Shown here piece by piece: positions 18,222-26,543 of a stretch of 64,000 nt of DNA. How positions within the stretch are numbered: position 1 is the stretch's first letter; each line of letters begins with the position of its first letter. The position numbers were made by a program, and so were the translations under genes. The stretch is from UBA1845 sp002338715 (lineage in GTDB: Bacteria > Planctomycetota > Phycisphaerae > UBA1845). Under the pieces are notes generated by a model. It saw nothing but the letters and a program-made list of their open reading frames with translations. It made no database searches and was not told the origin of the DNA. The DNA lies in assembly GCA_035344155.1 (NCBI GenBank), contig DAORAL010000004.1:128471-192470 (forward strand), given 5' to 3'.

Positions 18222-19040
18222 ATGAGAATCTGTCTGGATAGCAACTGTTTGAGGGACGAGGATTTGATCAACAAGGCGGCGAGTGAAGCTTCCGCAAGCG
18301 GAGGGAGTGTAGTTTTGCCCGACATACTACTTGGGGAAATTGTCAAGAGTTTGGAATGGAGAGAAACATTCAAGAAGTCATTAGATCACTTGAAGGCAAT
18401 ATCCAAGTCAGTCATAGTATTCGACAGTGTGGCCGAAAAAATGCGGCAAGAGGAAAAGGATGGAGTCGGATGTGAGGATCTGTACGATGAGGCACTAACG
18501 CTTAGTTTTCGAAAATTCCTGAAGGAACTGGAAAATGACGAAGATGCCGCGCTGGATTCAATCAAGAACAACATAAGTGAGGCCAAGTCTGATGTGCAAT
18601 ACCGATTAAGAAGTGCAGTTGCTGTACATGCAAGTACGCTCGATACACTTGATGTTTGGAAAAAACTACTACCGGACAAAATAAAGAAGGACTTGCGCAA
18701 GGGTAATGATGATACTATAACAATGATCCTCAACGACAAGGCATTGGTGGACATCTGTACACGTACGCTAATTGCAAATGGATTCGGAGACGAAACTGCA
18801 AAGAAATTAAGCAAGTCGGATTCGGTTTGTCGACGAAATGTTTTGGCTCATTATGCGGTGACATTGCGTTGGCTTGCGACGGGCGGTGCCGAATCGCGGC
18901 GTGAAGGTCAAGTCCAAAATGACTACATGGACTTGGAAGTCGTGGTTGCCGGCACGTATTGCACCGAAAATCGCTCGAAGGACAAAGTAGTACAGCAACT
19001 CGACGCAATACTCCGTCCGCTTTTTGGAGCAAGTAGTTGA
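18222..19040 (+). CDS. PIN-like domain protein, AT-rich accessory gene
   Basis: From the ATG at 18222, preceded by GAGG, the product has 272 residues. The N-terminus RICLDSNCL looks like the first strand of a PIN-like nuclease with its first acidic residue. Near the C-terminus NDYMDLEVVVAGTYCTENRSKD resembles the last PIN motif (ND..D...V..A...L.T.D). The middle is helical and Lys/Glu-rich. PIN domains are usually ribonucleases, and proteins of this size include the PIN-like DUF4935 group rather than short VapC toxins. Base composition is clearly lower in G+C than flanking housekeeping genes, which suggests transfer. No small antitoxin-like gene is adjacent. Assignment is tentative. Confidence 0.6.
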   Translation: MRICLDSNCLRDEDLINKAASEASASGGSVVLPDILLGEIVKSLEWRETFKKSLDHLKAISKSVIVFDSVAEKMRQEEKDGVGCEDLYDEALTLSFRKFLKELENDEDAALDSIKNNISEAKSDVQYRLRSAVAVHASTLDTLDVWKKLLPDKIKKDLRKGNDDTITMILNDKALVDICTRTLIANGFGDETAKKLSKSDSVCRRNVLAHYAVTLRWLATGGAESRREGQVQNDYMDLEVVVAGTYCTENRSKDKVVQQLDAILRPLFGASS

Positions 19041-19213
19041 AACAAGCTCCGCCAGCCTAGCTAACTTCTGATGGGCAACCGCCGGTCGAAGATCCTAAAG
19101 AATCGGCAAAAGTTGTTGCCGCTCATATTCGTTTATGCTGCGAGAAAAGTAGCGCATCTTCGTGTTCGGAATCCATGTGTCAATTCTCGTTGCTTTAGAT
19201 TTAGCTGGTGTTT

Positions 19214-20062
19214 CTATATCGCGTCCATTTTTGGATCGCCCAGCCACGCAATCAAATCCTTCAAAAACTCATCCCGCTGCGGGCCGAATTCCAGGGTGTG
19301 GCGGGATTTTTCGTAGGTGCTGATTCTGGTGTTGGGCCAGTTCAGCGATCTTACGAGTTCTCTTGAGCGTTCGTTGTCGATGATGCGCTCGTCGCCGGCT
19401 AGGAACATATGGAGCGGGACGGGCGGGGCTTTGGTGATCTTTGCGACGACCTTGTCCATTCGTCTCGACGCCAGATAAAAGCCAGCCGTCGCCTGGTGCA
19501 GTTGGATCGGGTCGTTTTTCAGGTACTCGATGTACTTTGGCTGATCGGTGAAAAGCTCCGGATCGTTCAGCGGGATGTCGTACGAGCGCGTCGGTTCGGA
19601 AATCATCGAGAAGCCGATGCGGAACTTCTCCGCGTTTGATACCGAGATGATCGGATAAATCCCCGGGGCGATCAGCGACAGGCTCGCGAAACGCTTCGGA
19701 TCGGTCACGTGCATCGCGGCTGACAATTTGCCTCCCCAACTCACGCCAACCAGATGAATGCGGTCCGTTCCGGAAATTTCGGCGAGGTATTTTGCGTAAC
19801 GCAGGCCGTCCTCGATGAGTTGCGGTGAAGAATCGGCATGGCCGCGGGCCTGTGAGTTTTTGCCCGACCCGCGACGATCCGGCTGCAATACGGCGTACCC
19901 GGCATCGTGGAAGGCGGCAGCCGTCAGTTCATACCACCCGGCGTGCGATTGAATGCCATGCAGGTGGAGCACGGCTTCAGAGCAGCCGGGGCGTGGCCAA
20001 TAGCGTGCGTAGGCTTCGTAACCGTCGTCGAGCGTGATGTGTGTTTCCTCAAATGAAGGCAT
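19214..20062 (-). CDS. Alpha/beta hydrolase, lysophospholipase-like
   Basis: The 282-residue product has no signal peptide. The nucleophile elbow is GVSWGG, preceded by the oxyanion-hole HGIQSHAGWY and PDRRGSGKN. The acid is probably in LAGDERI and the catalytic His in KSRHTLEFG. This layout matches the monoacylglycerol lipase/lysophospholipase branch of the alpha/beta hydrolases, in which the cap domain lies between GVSWGG and LAGDE. Substrate is likely an ester of modest size, but this cannot be told from sequence. It faces the PIN-like gene and diverges from the uracil-DNA glycosylase gene with an 85-bp gap that should hold both promoters. Confidence 0.85.
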   Translation of the reverse strand: MPSFEETHITLDDGYEAYARYWPRPGCSEAVLHLHGIQSHAGWYELTAAAFHDAGYAVLQPDRRGSGKNSQARGHADSSPQLIEDGLRYAKYLAEISGTDRIHLVGVSWGGKLSAAMHVTDPKRFASLSLIAPGIYPIISVSNAEKFRIGFSMISEPTRSYDIPLNDPELFTDQPKYIEYLKNDPIQLHQATAGFYLASRRMDKVVAKITKAPPVPLHMFLAGDERIIDNERSRELVRSLNWPNTRISTYEKSRHTLEFGPQRDEFLKDLIAWLGDPKMDAI

Positions 20063-20147
20063 CGCGGTATATTAATCCAATTCCGCGTGAGTGTTAAATC
20101 ACGCCGAGAATTTGTAGGGTCGCCGATTTTTGAAACCGTTTACGAGT

Positions 20148-20918
20148 ATGCAAAGCACTTCGAAACCCCAACACGTTAAGCGATTGTTGCAAGCCGATCG
20201 CTTGTTCGGCATGACGAGCGTGCCGACGCCATCGGTGCTGCGCATGCCGGCTGGCGGTGGGGCGACAGTTGCGGGCGGTTCGTCGAAGGGTGCGTCGATC
20301 GGCGCGGTGTCGGTTGAGTCGAAGCGCATGCAGTTGGATGTGCTTGATCGCGAACACGTGAAGGGCTGCAAGAAGTGTCGCCTTTGCGAAGGGCGAACCA
20401 ATACCGTGTTTGGCGATGGCGATGCCAATGCGCGGCTGATGTTCATCGGTGAGGGGCCGGGTTTCGATGAGGATAAGCAGGGCGTTCCGTTTGTCGGCCG
20501 GGCCGGGCAACTGCTGAACAAAATGATCGCGGCGATGGGGCTAACGCGCGAAGAGGTTTACATCTGCAACATCGTTAAATGTCGGCCGCCAAACAATCGC
20601 GACCCTGCGGCTGACGAAGTGATCGCGTGCACGCCGTATCTGCACGAGCAGGTGAGGATTGTCGAGCCGGAAGTGATCGTGGCGTTGGGTTCGCCGGCAT
20701 CGAAGTTGCTGCTCGATACGCAGACGTCGATCGGTCGGCTTCGCGGACAGTTTCACGATTATCATTACACGAATCTGTCGGGCGAGGTGTCGAGCATTTC
20801 ATTGATGCCGACGTATCACCCGGCTTACCTGTTGCGAAGTCCGCACGAGAAGAAGAAAACGTGGGACGATCTGCAGATGGTGATGAAGCTGATGGGCTTG
20901 CCCCTGCCGCAACGTTAG
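20148..20918 (+). CDS. Type-4 uracil-DNA glycosylase (iron-sulfur)
   Basis: The 256-residue product starts at the ATG 20148; a TTG at 20130 is an alternative. After about 65 low-complexity residues comes the Fe-S family signature GCKKCRLCEGRTNTVFGDG (Cys74, 77, 80). It continues with MFIGEGPGFDEDKQGVPFVGRAGQLL, KCRPPNNRDPAADE and the C-terminal HPAYLLR. Two further ligand cysteines are in KCRPP and IACTPYL. Family 4 enzymes remove uracil from DNA and start base-excision repair. The disordered Ser/Gly-rich N-terminus is unusual in length and might be a linker or mobility region. Confidence 0.92.
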   Translation: MQSTSKPQHVKRLLQADRLFGMTSVPTPSVLRMPAGGGATVAGGSSKGASIGAVSVESKRMQLDVLDREHVKGCKKCRLCEGRTNTVFGDGDANARLMFIGEGPGFDEDKQGVPFVGRAGQLLNKMIAAMGLTREEVYICNIVKCRPPNNRDPAADEVIACTPYLHEQVRIVEPEVIVALGSPASKLLLDTQTSIGRLRGQFHDYHYTNLSGEVSSISLMPTYHPAYLLRSPHEKKKTWDDLQMVMKLMGLPLPQR

Positions 20919-20934
20919 ACCAATCGCCGCGCGG

Positions 20935-20998
20935 GTAGGGTGGGCCGTGCCCACCGCCGTTCGAACAATAACGACATGGTGGGCACGGCCCACCCTAC
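20935..20998. repeat. 64-bp paired REP (BIME-like) element, GGTGGGC family
   Basis: Two copies of GTAG plus GGTGGGC-CGT-GCCCACC (21 bp each, 20935-20955 and 20978-20998) lie in inverted orientation around a 22-nt spacer. The same layout recurs at 45408-45471, and a lone half is at 52926-52946. Confidence 0.85.
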
Positions 20999-21022
20999 AT
21001 TTGCTGCATTTCGGATTCACAA

Positions 21023-21050
21023 TTGATTCGCAAGGCATCCTGCCTACAAT
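21023..21050 (+). promoter_or_regulatory. Probable sigma70-type promoter of the AGCS symporter gene
   Basis: TTGATT and TACAAT are separated by 16 bases, 60 bases upstream of the start codon at 21110. The site lies just beyond the paired REP element. Confidence 0.5.
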
Positions 21051-21109
21051 CGGTGCCCAACTCCTCCTCTTTGAACAAACTAAGACGCAACCGGTAGACG
21101 GAGACCCAC

Positions 21110-22990
21110 ATGCATTTACTGGCCGACATCGAAGGTTTATCAGCACTTGCCGTCAAGATCGGAGACGCGATCTGGGGTCTGCCGTTGTTTTTGCTCCTGC
21201 TTGGTTGCGGCATTTTGTTTTCGGTGTTGTCCAAGTTTGTGCAGTTTCGCGTTCTGACGCATGGCATCGCGGTCATTCGCGGCAAGTACGACAAGCCGGA
21301 AGACGCCGGTCAGATCAATCACTTCCAGGCGTTGTGTGCGGCGCTCAGCGCGACGATCGGTTTGGGAAACATCGCAGGCGTCGCGACGGCTGTATCGCTT
21401 GGCGGACCCGGTGCGATTTTCTGGATGTGGGTCGTCGGTTTCTTCGGGATGGCGATCAAGTTTTTCGAGTGCGGGTTGGCGACAATGTTCCGCGATGAGA
21501 AGGACGAGCCCGATCCGGGTGCGCCGGCATACATCGACGACGACATCGAGTCGCACAGTCTGGACTACTCCGATCATCCGCACGCCAACTCCGCAACCAA
21601 ACCGGCATCGCGCGGTGAAGTCTCCGGCGGTCCGATGTGGTACGTGCAAAAGGCGCTGGCCGAACCGGCGAAGGAACGCGGGCAGAGCGGGTTGTATGTT
21701 CTGTTTCGCGGGCTTGCGATTCTATTCGCAGCCGTCACCTTCGTGGCATCATTTGGCGGCGGAAACAGCTATCAATCGTGGAACGTCGCGGAGTTGATGG
21801 AAACGCAGTGGGGTATCTCGCGATCGTTGACCGGGGCGGTGACGGCGATTCTCGTGTCGATGGTGATCATCGGCGGAATCAAGCGCATCGGCGCGGTAGC
21901 CGGGAAACTCGTTCCGATGATGTGCGTGATCTATGTGCTCGGCGCGCTGTACATCATCGGGTCAAACCTCGCAGACGTTCCGCAGATGTTGGCGTTGATC
22001 GTCAAAAGCGCGTTTGGGCTTGCACCGGCGGGCGGGGCGTTTCTTGGTTCCACGATTGCGATCGCGTTTCAACAAGGTTTGCGTCGGGCGCTGTTCAGCA
22101 ATGAAGCCGGTCAGGGTAGCGCCGCCATCGCGCACGCTGCGGCCAAAACCGATGAACCGATTCGCGAAGGCGTTGTCGCGGGGATTGGACCATTCATTGA
22201 TACGATCATCATCTGCACGATGACGGCGCTGGTGATCATGTTCAGCGGCGTCTACAACCGGCCCGAAGTCGGCGTGGTGCGTGCAGTGGATGGCGATCGG
22301 ATTTACGTTGAGGTTAATGACGACGTGCCCGCGAAACTTCAGCAGGTGTATCGATCCGAAATTCGCGAACAGAGCGAGGAGTCAGCCGGCAAAGCGCGCA
22401 AGGGCAAGGAACTGAACATATGGATGTCGGTCGAACAGGACCAGGGGCGCGAACCCAAGCGGGCCAATGCCGATATTCTCGCGGTGGGTGGTGCTCCCAG
22501 TGAAAACTGGTTGGGCGCAACGGAGATTGTGCTGTCGGCCAACGATGACACCTTGGAGTTGCCGGATGGCTTAGAGGTTTCGGCGATCGTTCCCGGTCTG
22601 CCGGTGCATTTGAAACTAGACGGTTCGAGCATGACGCGGGCGGCATTTGATACGGGCATCTTCGGGTTCGGCAAATGGATGGTGACGGCTGGCGTGCTGC
22701 TCTTTGCGTTCAGCACGATGATCAGTTGGAGCTACTACGGTGAGAAGGGGGCGGAGTTCCTCTTTGGCCGCGGTTTCGTGCTGCCTTACAAGTTCATGTT
22801 CGTCACCGTGATCTTCTTGGGATGCGTGGTTCAGGAATTCAAGATTGTCTACAACATGGGCGACGCGCTGGCCGGTGCCATGGTGTTCGTGAACCTGCCG
22901 GCAGTCCTGATCCTGATGCCACGGTATCTGCGGGCGGCCCGCGACTACTTTGGACGCCTCGATCGCGGTGAAATGCATCGAAATCGGTAG
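21110..22990 (+). CDS. Alanine/glycine:cation symporter family protein with two large insertions
   Basis: The 626-residue membrane protein starts after CGGAGACCC. It has the AGCS core: FQALCAALSATIGLGNIAGVATAVSLGGPGAIFWMWVVG, FGGGNSYQSWN, FSNEAGQGSAAIAHAAAKTDEPIREG and the late segment FAFSTMISWSYYGEKG. The family imports alanine or glycine with Na+. Usual length is about 450-550, and the excess here comes from two hydrophilic insertions. One is an acidic loop at about 134-178 (DEPDPGAPAYIDDDIESHSLDYS). The other spans about 380-510 after FSGVYN and is predicted beta-rich (VVRAVDGDRIYVEVNDD, DTLELPDGLEVSAIV). The second could be an extramembrane sensing or assembly domain; that is inference. 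Confidence 0.92.
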   Translation: MHLLADIEGLSALAVKIGDAIWGLPLFLLLLGCGILFSVLSKFVQFRVLTHGIAVIRGKYDKPEDAGQINHFQALCAALSATIGLGNIAGVATAVSLGGPGAIFWMWVVGFFGMAIKFFECGLATMFRDEKDEPDPGAPAYIDDDIESHSLDYSDHPHANSATKPASRGEVSGGPMWYVQKALAEPAKERGQSGLYVLFRGLAILFAAVTFVASFGGGNSYQSWNVAELMETQWGISRSLTGAVTAILVSMVIIGGIKRIGAVAGKLVPMMCVIYVLGALYIIGSNLADVPQMLALIVKSAFGLAPAGGAFLGSTIAIAFQQGLRRALFSNEAGQGSAAIAHAAAKTDEPIREGVVAGIGPFIDTIIICTMTALVIMFSGVYNRPEVGVVRAVDGDRIYVEVNDDVPAKLQQVYRSEIREQSEESAGKARKGKELNIWMSVEQDQGREPKRANADILAVGGAPSENWLGATEIVLSANDDTLELPDGLEVSAIVPGLPVHLKLDGSSMTRAAFDTGIFGFGKWMVTAGVLLFAFSTMISWSYYGEKGAEFLFGRGFVLPYKFMFVTVIFLGCVVQEFKIVYNMGDALAGAMVFVNLPAVLILMPRYLRAARDYFGRLDRGEMHRNR

Positions 22991-23071
22991 GCGTTTTATG
23001 AAGCGAATGTTGACGGTTTGGCGTGAGCGTGACAATCACGCTGATTTGACCGCCCGGGTCCGTGTGAATTG

Positions 23072-23100
23072 TTGACGCGACCGGTGCATCGACCTATTCT
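23072..23100 (+). promoter_or_regulatory. Probable sigma70-type promoter
   Basis: TTGACG and TATTCT with 17-base spacing lie about 40 bases before the lipoprotein start at 23139. This is among the better matches to the consensus in the window. Confidence 0.6.
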
Positions 23101-23138
23101 CGTACGCATATCGAACCTGAGATTCGGAGAATGATTCG

Positions 23139-24113
23139 ATGTTGACTCGAATGATGGTCATGTTGGTGGCGTGTGCGGTGGCTGGGGCAGCGGGATGTCG
23201 CGAGAAGGAACCGACGCCCCCATACAATCGCAACCTTGCGTCGAGCGACGGGGGCAGGCGTCTGTTGCCGATCGCACGGACGGTCGCAGGTTCGCGCGAT
23301 CCCAGCATCAACGATAACGCCAAGGCGACCATCATCCGTCGCGACGAAATGGACACACCCGAAGCGGCTGAGATGGTCAGTGGCGCCCCGACGGCGGCGG
23401 CTGAAGACATTACGACGGCCGACACTCCGGGCGAAGCATTGGCCAACGTGGGTAAAGCGTTTCTCGGAAACCTGATGGGCAAGACGATTCCGCCGGTCGA
23501 CGGGGCTACCCCTGACGGTGCATCGGGCGGAGGTGCGACCGGTGATGCTGGCGGTGCCGGTGATTCTGGTCTGCGTGAAGTGGAAGTGCGGAGCGTGATC
23601 GCCGAGTTTGCCACGGAGTTGGCGGCTGGCCGATACACCAAACTCGCCGCGTTTTGCGCAAGCAGTCAATCGCAGGAAGCGGGCTTCTATTACGACACAT
23701 TGGACGAGATGAATACGAGTCTGTCGTCGTTGTTGGCGGCATATGAAAAGTCATCGCCGGGTGTGAAGTCGAAGTTTGAGCAGGAGTTGTCAAAAAAGCG
23801 GGCGGCATTTGTGGTCAACAATGTCGTCGTCGACGGCAGTAGCGCGACGGTCAATGCGGCATCTTCGGAAGGAAGCGACTTTTCGTTTTCGATAGTTCAG
23901 GAAGATGGAAGCTGGAGAATTCGCAACGGTATCTTTGCGGATGCAAGCGCGTGGGCCGCAATGAAAGATGCGATGGAAGCGCACGTGGTTGCGATCGATG
24001 ACGAAGTCGATGAGCTTTCGGGTGACGAAGAGGAACGCAGTGCCCCCGATAGCGGCAAGCTCGACAAGTTGATCGAAGAAGCGATCGAATACCTCAGCGC
24101 CAAGCCGAAATAG
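23139..24113 (+). CDS. Lipoprotein of unknown function
   Basis: The 324-residue product follows a GGAG motif. The lipobox AGAAGC places the lipidated Cys at about residue 20. A proline/threonine/glycine-rich linker with a run of GGAGDSG (about 125-150) leads to a C-terminal domain of about 175 residues. That domain begins EVEVRSVIAEFATELAAGRYTKLAAFC and contains VVNNVVVDGSSATVNAASSEGSDFSFSIVQEDGSWRI. The arrangement resembles an NTF2-like/SnoaL-type fold (helix, then a curved sheet with a W-R-I ending). Such domains are often ligand-binding or structural. No catalytic residues are evident. Confidence 0.75.
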   Translation: MLTRMMVMLVACAVAGAAGCREKEPTPPYNRNLASSDGGRRLLPIARTVAGSRDPSINDNAKATIIRRDEMDTPEAAEMVSGAPTAAAEDITTADTPGEALANVGKAFLGNLMGKTIPPVDGATPDGASGGGATGDAGGAGDSGLREVEVRSVIAEFATELAAGRYTKLAAFCASSQSQEAGFYYDTLDEMNTSLSSLLAAYEKSSPGVKSKFEQELSKKRAAFVVNNVVVDGSSATVNAASSEGSDFSFSIVQEDGSWRIRNGIFADASAWAAMKDAMEAHVVAIDDEVDELSGDEEERSAPDSGKLDKLIEEAIEYLSAKPK

Positions 24114-24153
24114 GCGGGATTTCCGAATTGTCAGCAAACAGCGTTCATGGAAT

Positions 24154-24756
24154 ATGATGGCGGTTGATATCCTCTTCGCCAAAAGCCTCGTTGAGGCATC
24201 CTTGTACTTCCTGGTAACGCCATGCCCCCTCTGCAAATCGGATCGGCTTGATCCGCAGGACTTCACCACGGGCAACGATCCCGGCACTGTTCGGATTATC
24301 GGTGTCTGTCGAAATTGTGGCAGTTCAGAAGCTTACCATTTTTCCATCACCAACGTAGCCCCGACGAAAGATCGCCATGATCCGATTTCGGGCACACATG
24401 CGATCAATCTTGGGACCGCGCACTCGGAGTTGATCGACATCGTTCAATGGGTGACGTTGCACGAGATATTGTTGGAGAAAGTCAAGTCGGAACCGGTCGC
24501 CTCTGAAGCGCGCTGGTTGAAGGTACGTGCGGGGCAGTGTCTCGACGAGGCACTCAAGTTTTTTGGCAACCACGCAGACGCGCCACCAAAAGACGCCGCG
24601 TTCGTTCCGTCAAGCCAAAAGAAGTTAAGCGAACACCCCGATCGATACACACGTACACGCATCACAAATCTGCGAAACCAACTTCCCACCGAAAAAGCGT
24701 TTGAAGAAGCGCAGCTCGAGGACGATTCGGAGAAACCCTGGTGGAAGTTCTGGTAA
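24154..24756 (+). CDS. Zinc-ribbon-like hypothetical protein
   Basis: The 200-residue soluble protein has CPLCKSD near residue 23 and CRNCGSSEAYHF about 30 residues later, forming a four-cysteine zinc knuckle. The central helical part (IVQWVTLHEILLEKVKSEPVASEARWLKVRAGQCLDEALKFF) looks well folded, and the tail ends in PWWKFW. The knuckle resembles those in small nucleic-acid or protein-binding modules. The start is 24154 or the next ATG at 24157. It lies 10 bp ahead of the next gene, so they are probably co-transcribed. Function unknown. Confidence 0.75.
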   Translation: MMAVDILFAKSLVEASLYFLVTPCPLCKSDRLDPQDFTTGNDPGTVRIIGVCRNCGSSEAYHFSITNVAPTKDRHDPISGTHAINLGTAHSELIDIVQWVTLHEILLEKVKSEPVASEARWLKVRAGQCLDEALKFFGNHADAPPKDAAFVPSSQKKLSEHPDRYTRTRITNLRNQLPTEKAFEEAQLEDDSEKPWWKFW

Positions 24757-24766
24757 GGAATCACGC

Positions 24767-26383
24767 ATGACGCACAATGAGACAACGAAACGCACGACGA
24801 AGGGACTTACAAGACTGAATGGGCGAAATCGCGGGGTCGCTGTTCTAATCGGCGCGGCGGCGCTAACCGTGTCGCTTGGCGGCTGCGTTGCCAACCGGTC
24901 AACGGGCGCCTTCGCACCGACCAACATGGTGAGCGACGCTGAACCGGGTGACCTTGCCGACATTCAGACGCGGCTTCGACGAATGGTGCCCGGTGACGTG
25001 CTCGACGATTTGTACTTCGCCATGCAGCAATCGCCTTTCGACCGGGCGACATTGGCGGTCGCGTTGAAGACCAGCCAGACGTTGGCCGACGACTTGAAGT
25101 TGCAGCAGCACGATGCGGGCAGGGTCAGCGAACAGTCACGTCGACGGGCGTTGGTCTGGCTCAAGCAAGCCGTCACCCAGGTTGGCCAGCAAGATCACGC
25201 GAAACCGCCAAGTTTCAATTCAACCAATTGGAGTCAATGGCTCGCCGGCGCTGGAGATGGGGACGGCGAACCGGCATCGGTTTTTGCGTTTGTGGACCGC
25301 GTCCGTGCGGATGGAAATGGCTCGCGGTTTGGCGACTTCGATCTGGTTGTCTCGACGGGGCAATCTGTTTACCCCGTGGTTTCCGGCGCTGGGGCGTTGG
25401 CAGTGGGCGGTCCGTCACTCCATCAATACGCCCAGGCCCTCGACATCGGGTTGATTCCGGTCGACGTGGGGCAAGCGCAGTTGGCCAATGCGGGCGGTTC
25501 GACCATTCGTCCGATGTCGCTTCGCGATGCGCTGTCCCGGTCAACTGTCGGTGGTGCGATCAGCGATGTAGTCGACAGTGAAACGTGGGGCGCGATGATC
25601 GCCCGGCGGGCGCTCGCGCGAGGCGCGTCAAAGCAACCGACTTATCACGCGATTGGCATCACAACGCCAACGGGTGAACGATCCACGTTGGCCAGTCGAG
25701 CGCGGGCTGCGATGTGGGTGCAGGCGATCGATGGGCAGCGATTGGGGCTCGTCGAAGGTTGGCGCGATGCGACCGTCGGCGGCGGATCGGCGTATCCATC
25801 ACGGCTTGCTGATCCGGATTGGCTCGAAGCCGTCGCGCACACGTCGATGGAAATCAGTTTGCACGGTGCGCTGTTGCAACCATTTCGCTACGAGCGCAAG
25901 CTAGCTGTCCTGATCGATGCGGCTGCTATCGATCCGCAGGATCCCAACGCCTGGTCCGCGGAATTCACCAAGTTGGCGGACGCGCTGGTCGATTGGCAGG
26001 TTCCATTCGATGTCGTCGCCAGTTCGGGCGGGTCGAATCCGGCGTACGAATATAAGATGCGGTTCAAACCCGGGAAGGATTTCTCCGCATCAGCCGCGGC
26101 GGAGGAGGCGTCCAAACTGTTGACCAAACACGCCCCCGAATTGCGCGAGGTGATCTTCTCGGAATCGGATGGCCAACCAGCCGCCCGACTCTATGTGAGG
26201 CAGTCTGCCGACGGTCGGCGATTGGCTGTTGTGAACCTTAGCGACATGAAACGAAGCCTCAAACTACTGACTTCAGCCGGCAAGTCGGCATCGGCGGCTT
26301 ACACCGATCGGCTGACGGGCAAGTCGGTGCGTGGATCGTTGGCGATGGAACCCTTTGGGGTGCACATCCTTGAGCGGAAGTAG
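24767..26383 (+). CDS. Lipoprotein, possible glycoside-hydrolase-like barrel protein
   Basis: The ATG at 24767 follows AAGGAA by seven bases and gives 538 residues. A twin-Arg-containing N-terminus (LNGRNRGVAVLIGAAALTVSLGGC) ends in a lipobox at about residue 42. The middle contains blocks such as MWVQAIDGQRLGLVEGWRDA, SMEISLHGALLQPFRYERKLAVLID and WSAEFTKLADALVDWQVPFDVV, consistent with an alpha/beta barrel. The last 60 residues (VVNLSDMKRSLKLL...YTDRLTGKSVRGSLAMEPFGVHILE) look like the C-terminal beta-sandwich of family-42-like glycoside hydrolases. I cannot place the acid/base and nucleophile glutamates with confidence, so the enzymatic call is speculative. Confidence 0.7.
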   Translation: MTHNETTKRTTKGLTRLNGRNRGVAVLIGAAALTVSLGGCVANRSTGAFAPTNMVSDAEPGDLADIQTRLRRMVPGDVLDDLYFAMQQSPFDRATLAVALKTSQTLADDLKLQQHDAGRVSEQSRRRALVWLKQAVTQVGQQDHAKPPSFNSTNWSQWLAGAGDGDGEPASVFAFVDRVRADGNGSRFGDFDLVVSTGQSVYPVVSGAGALAVGGPSLHQYAQALDIGLIPVDVGQAQLANAGGSTIRPMSLRDALSRSTVGGAISDVVDSETWGAMIARRALARGASKQPTYHAIGITTPTGERSTLASRARAAMWVQAIDGQRLGLVEGWRDATVGGGSAYPSRLADPDWLEAVAHTSMEISLHGALLQPFRYERKLAVLIDAAAIDPQDPNAWSAEFTKLADALVDWQVPFDVVASSGGSNPAYEYKMRFKPGKDFSASAAAEEASKLLTKHAPELREVIFSESDGQPAARLYVRQSADGRRLAVVNLSDMKRSLKLLTSAGKSASAAYTDRLTGKSVRGSLAMEPFGVHILERK

Positions 26384-26543
26384 CCGCAGCATCACTGGAG
26401 GCCCACTTGCAAGGTCGCCGGGACCGGTGTTCGGTTGGATCTTCGCATCAATTTAGCCAAATCGCCGTTACGCAGATTGACATTTCGGCCCTCTGACGCA
26501 TGATTACAGGAATCTAATACTTTTGTTGGAGTGTGACTGGACC

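Noticed and set aside
17657..19040. A VapBC-type toxin-antitoxin pair
   Set aside because: The PIN-like protein is about twice VapC length, and the upstream gene is frameshifted and has no DNA-binding antitoxin motif.
20935..20998. Repeats as a CRISPR array
   Set aside because: The arms are inverted, not direct, and only two copies occur per site with a conserved spacer; no cas genes are present.
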